This document shows positions 63,445 to 64,000 of a stretch of 64,000 bases of DNA, piece after piece. Location of the stretch: assembly GCF_000428985.1 (NCBI RefSeq), contig NZ_AUAZ01000019.1, positions 1 to 64,000 of the forward strand. Direction: 5' to 3'. Position 1 is the stretch's first letter. Each line of letters begins with the position of its first letter. A model generated the notes under the pieces. It saw nothing but the letters and a program-made list of their open reading frames with translations, searched no databases and was not told where the DNA came from. Position numbers and translations under genes: made by a program. The DNA is from Marinobacterium litorale DSM 23545 (lineage in GTDB: Bacteria; Pseudomonadota; Gammaproteobacteria; Pseudomonadales; Balneatricaceae).

Positions 63445-63852
63445 TCAGTGTCTTGGCATGTGCTGCTCGCGCAGCTCACGCATCATTTGATCGATATCTT
63501 CCTCGGTCGTAGTTCGGTAATAGTCCCAGTCTAGATAATACTCACTCAGTAACGGGTACCACGCGGGCTCGCTGTCGTCATCGTGTTTCCCTTGACGGTC
63601 ATGCAGGGCTATATACAGCGGGGATATTTCAAGTACCCGGCTCTCCTCCTCCCAAAGGATATCCTGTAAATCATACAGCGCGTTCATGATCAGAAAGTGC
63701 TTGCGGTAGAGGGGTAACATATCCCCTCCGACACGCTCCTGTTCTTCAAACAGATGCTCGCGATCCAACTCTTTCATCAACCGATATTCGCTGATCCCTT
63801 CTGGATGTTGACGCAACACTCTCAACACCTGCGGCAATACTGGATTGATCAT
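63445..63852 (-). CDS. DnaJ-related N-terminal-domain protein without a J domain
   Basis: A 135-residue protein matching the DNAJ_related N-terminal domain (PF12339), with NPVLPQVLRVLRQHPEGISEY, LFEEQERVGGDMLPLYRKHFL and EPAWYPLLSEYYLDWDYY. In most relatives a J domain follows; here the frame stops after DQMMRELREQHMPRH, so no co-chaperone J domain is encoded. Other short forms may exist; function unknown. It is convergent with yaiI. Confidence 0.75.
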   Translation of the reverse strand: MINPVLPQVLRVLRQHPEGISEYRLMKELDREHLFEEQERVGGDMLPLYRKHFLIMNALYDLQDILWEEESRVLEISPLYIALHDRQGKHDDDSEPAWYPLLSEYYLDWDYYRTTTEEDIDQMMRELREQHMPRH

Positions 63853-64000
63853 AAGCCTGACTATCGTCTGTTAGTTCCTTGTATCTCCTGGCCACCTGTC
63901 ATTGATCAGAGCAACCATCCAATACAAGTATAGTCACAATCACCGCGTCGGGAGGGGGTGTATAACCGGGATATCGAAATGCACGGCAAGCGTCTCAACC

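Noticed and set aside
63979-64000. ATG near the right end of the window
   Set aside because: Only seven codons are visible and no ribosome-binding site is seen; cannot be supported as a gene.
1-64000. CRISPR arrays, rRNA and tRNA genes, insertion sequences
   Set aside because: Read through for repeated spacers, cloverleaf patterns and transposase motifs; none found. Only the tyrosine integrase at 699-1985 indicates mobility.

Overview
The window is a chromosomal segment of a Gammaproteobacterium with moderately high G+C. The housekeeping genes point there: an E. coli-type pntA/pntB pair, lptF-lptG, pepA-holC, valS, a YbiT-type ABC-F protein and arfB. Their style is closest to marine Oceanospirillales-like bacteria, but genus cannot be read from sequence alone. 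No rRNA, tRNA or CRISPR array was seen.

Layout. (1) 1-2100: the edge of an integrated element with two small proteins, a helix-turn-helix (excisionase-like) protein and a tyrosine integrase. (2) 2260-9133: glyoxalase, Sel1-repeat protein, RDD membrane protein, then a nitric-oxide signalling unit (REC-HD-GYP phosphodiesterase, H-NOX haem sensor, hybrid histidine kinase). (3) 9144-24935: core genes lptGF, pepA-holC, a MacAB-like exporter with two permeases, pntAB, a VanX-type dipeptidase and valS. (4) 25148-28265: a strikingly AT-rich, tightly overlapping minus-strand operon encoding a thymidylate-kinase-like protein, a membrane-anchored dCTP-deaminase-fold protein that seems to lack its catalytic glutamate, a MazG-like pyrophosphohydrolase, an old-yellow-enzyme-like flavoprotein and possibly a 40-residue membrane peptide. 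I do not recognise this set as a described system; it is the best candidate for a new one, plausibly nucleotide-based defence. (5) 28801-47415: YitT-type membrane protein with a structured leader, several c-di-GMP enzymes (two of them paired with orphan periplasmic binding proteins), an unusual solitary TrpB, a DEAD-box helicase and an ABC-F protein. (6) 47426-56414: a defence island with a complete Wadjet type I locus (jetA-jetB-jetC-jetD), preceded in the same operon by a YhcG/DUF1016 nuclease and an HsdR-like protein that has lost its nuclease and helicase core. The island abuts arfB, whose C-terminus looks altered at the junction. (7) 56396-63852: arfB, msrBA fusion, sulfite dehydrogenase sorAB opposite a TauE/SafE exporter, and small conserved proteins.

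How the parts work together: the recurring theme of the core region is c-di-GMP signalling (five turnover proteins) driven by NO, periplasmic ligands and PAS-sensed cues. A second theme is protection against foreign DNA (Wadjet, nuclease/HsdR remnant, the nucleotide-enzyme island). A third is sulfur and redox handling (sulfite oxidation and export, methionine sulfoxide repair, transhydrogenase).
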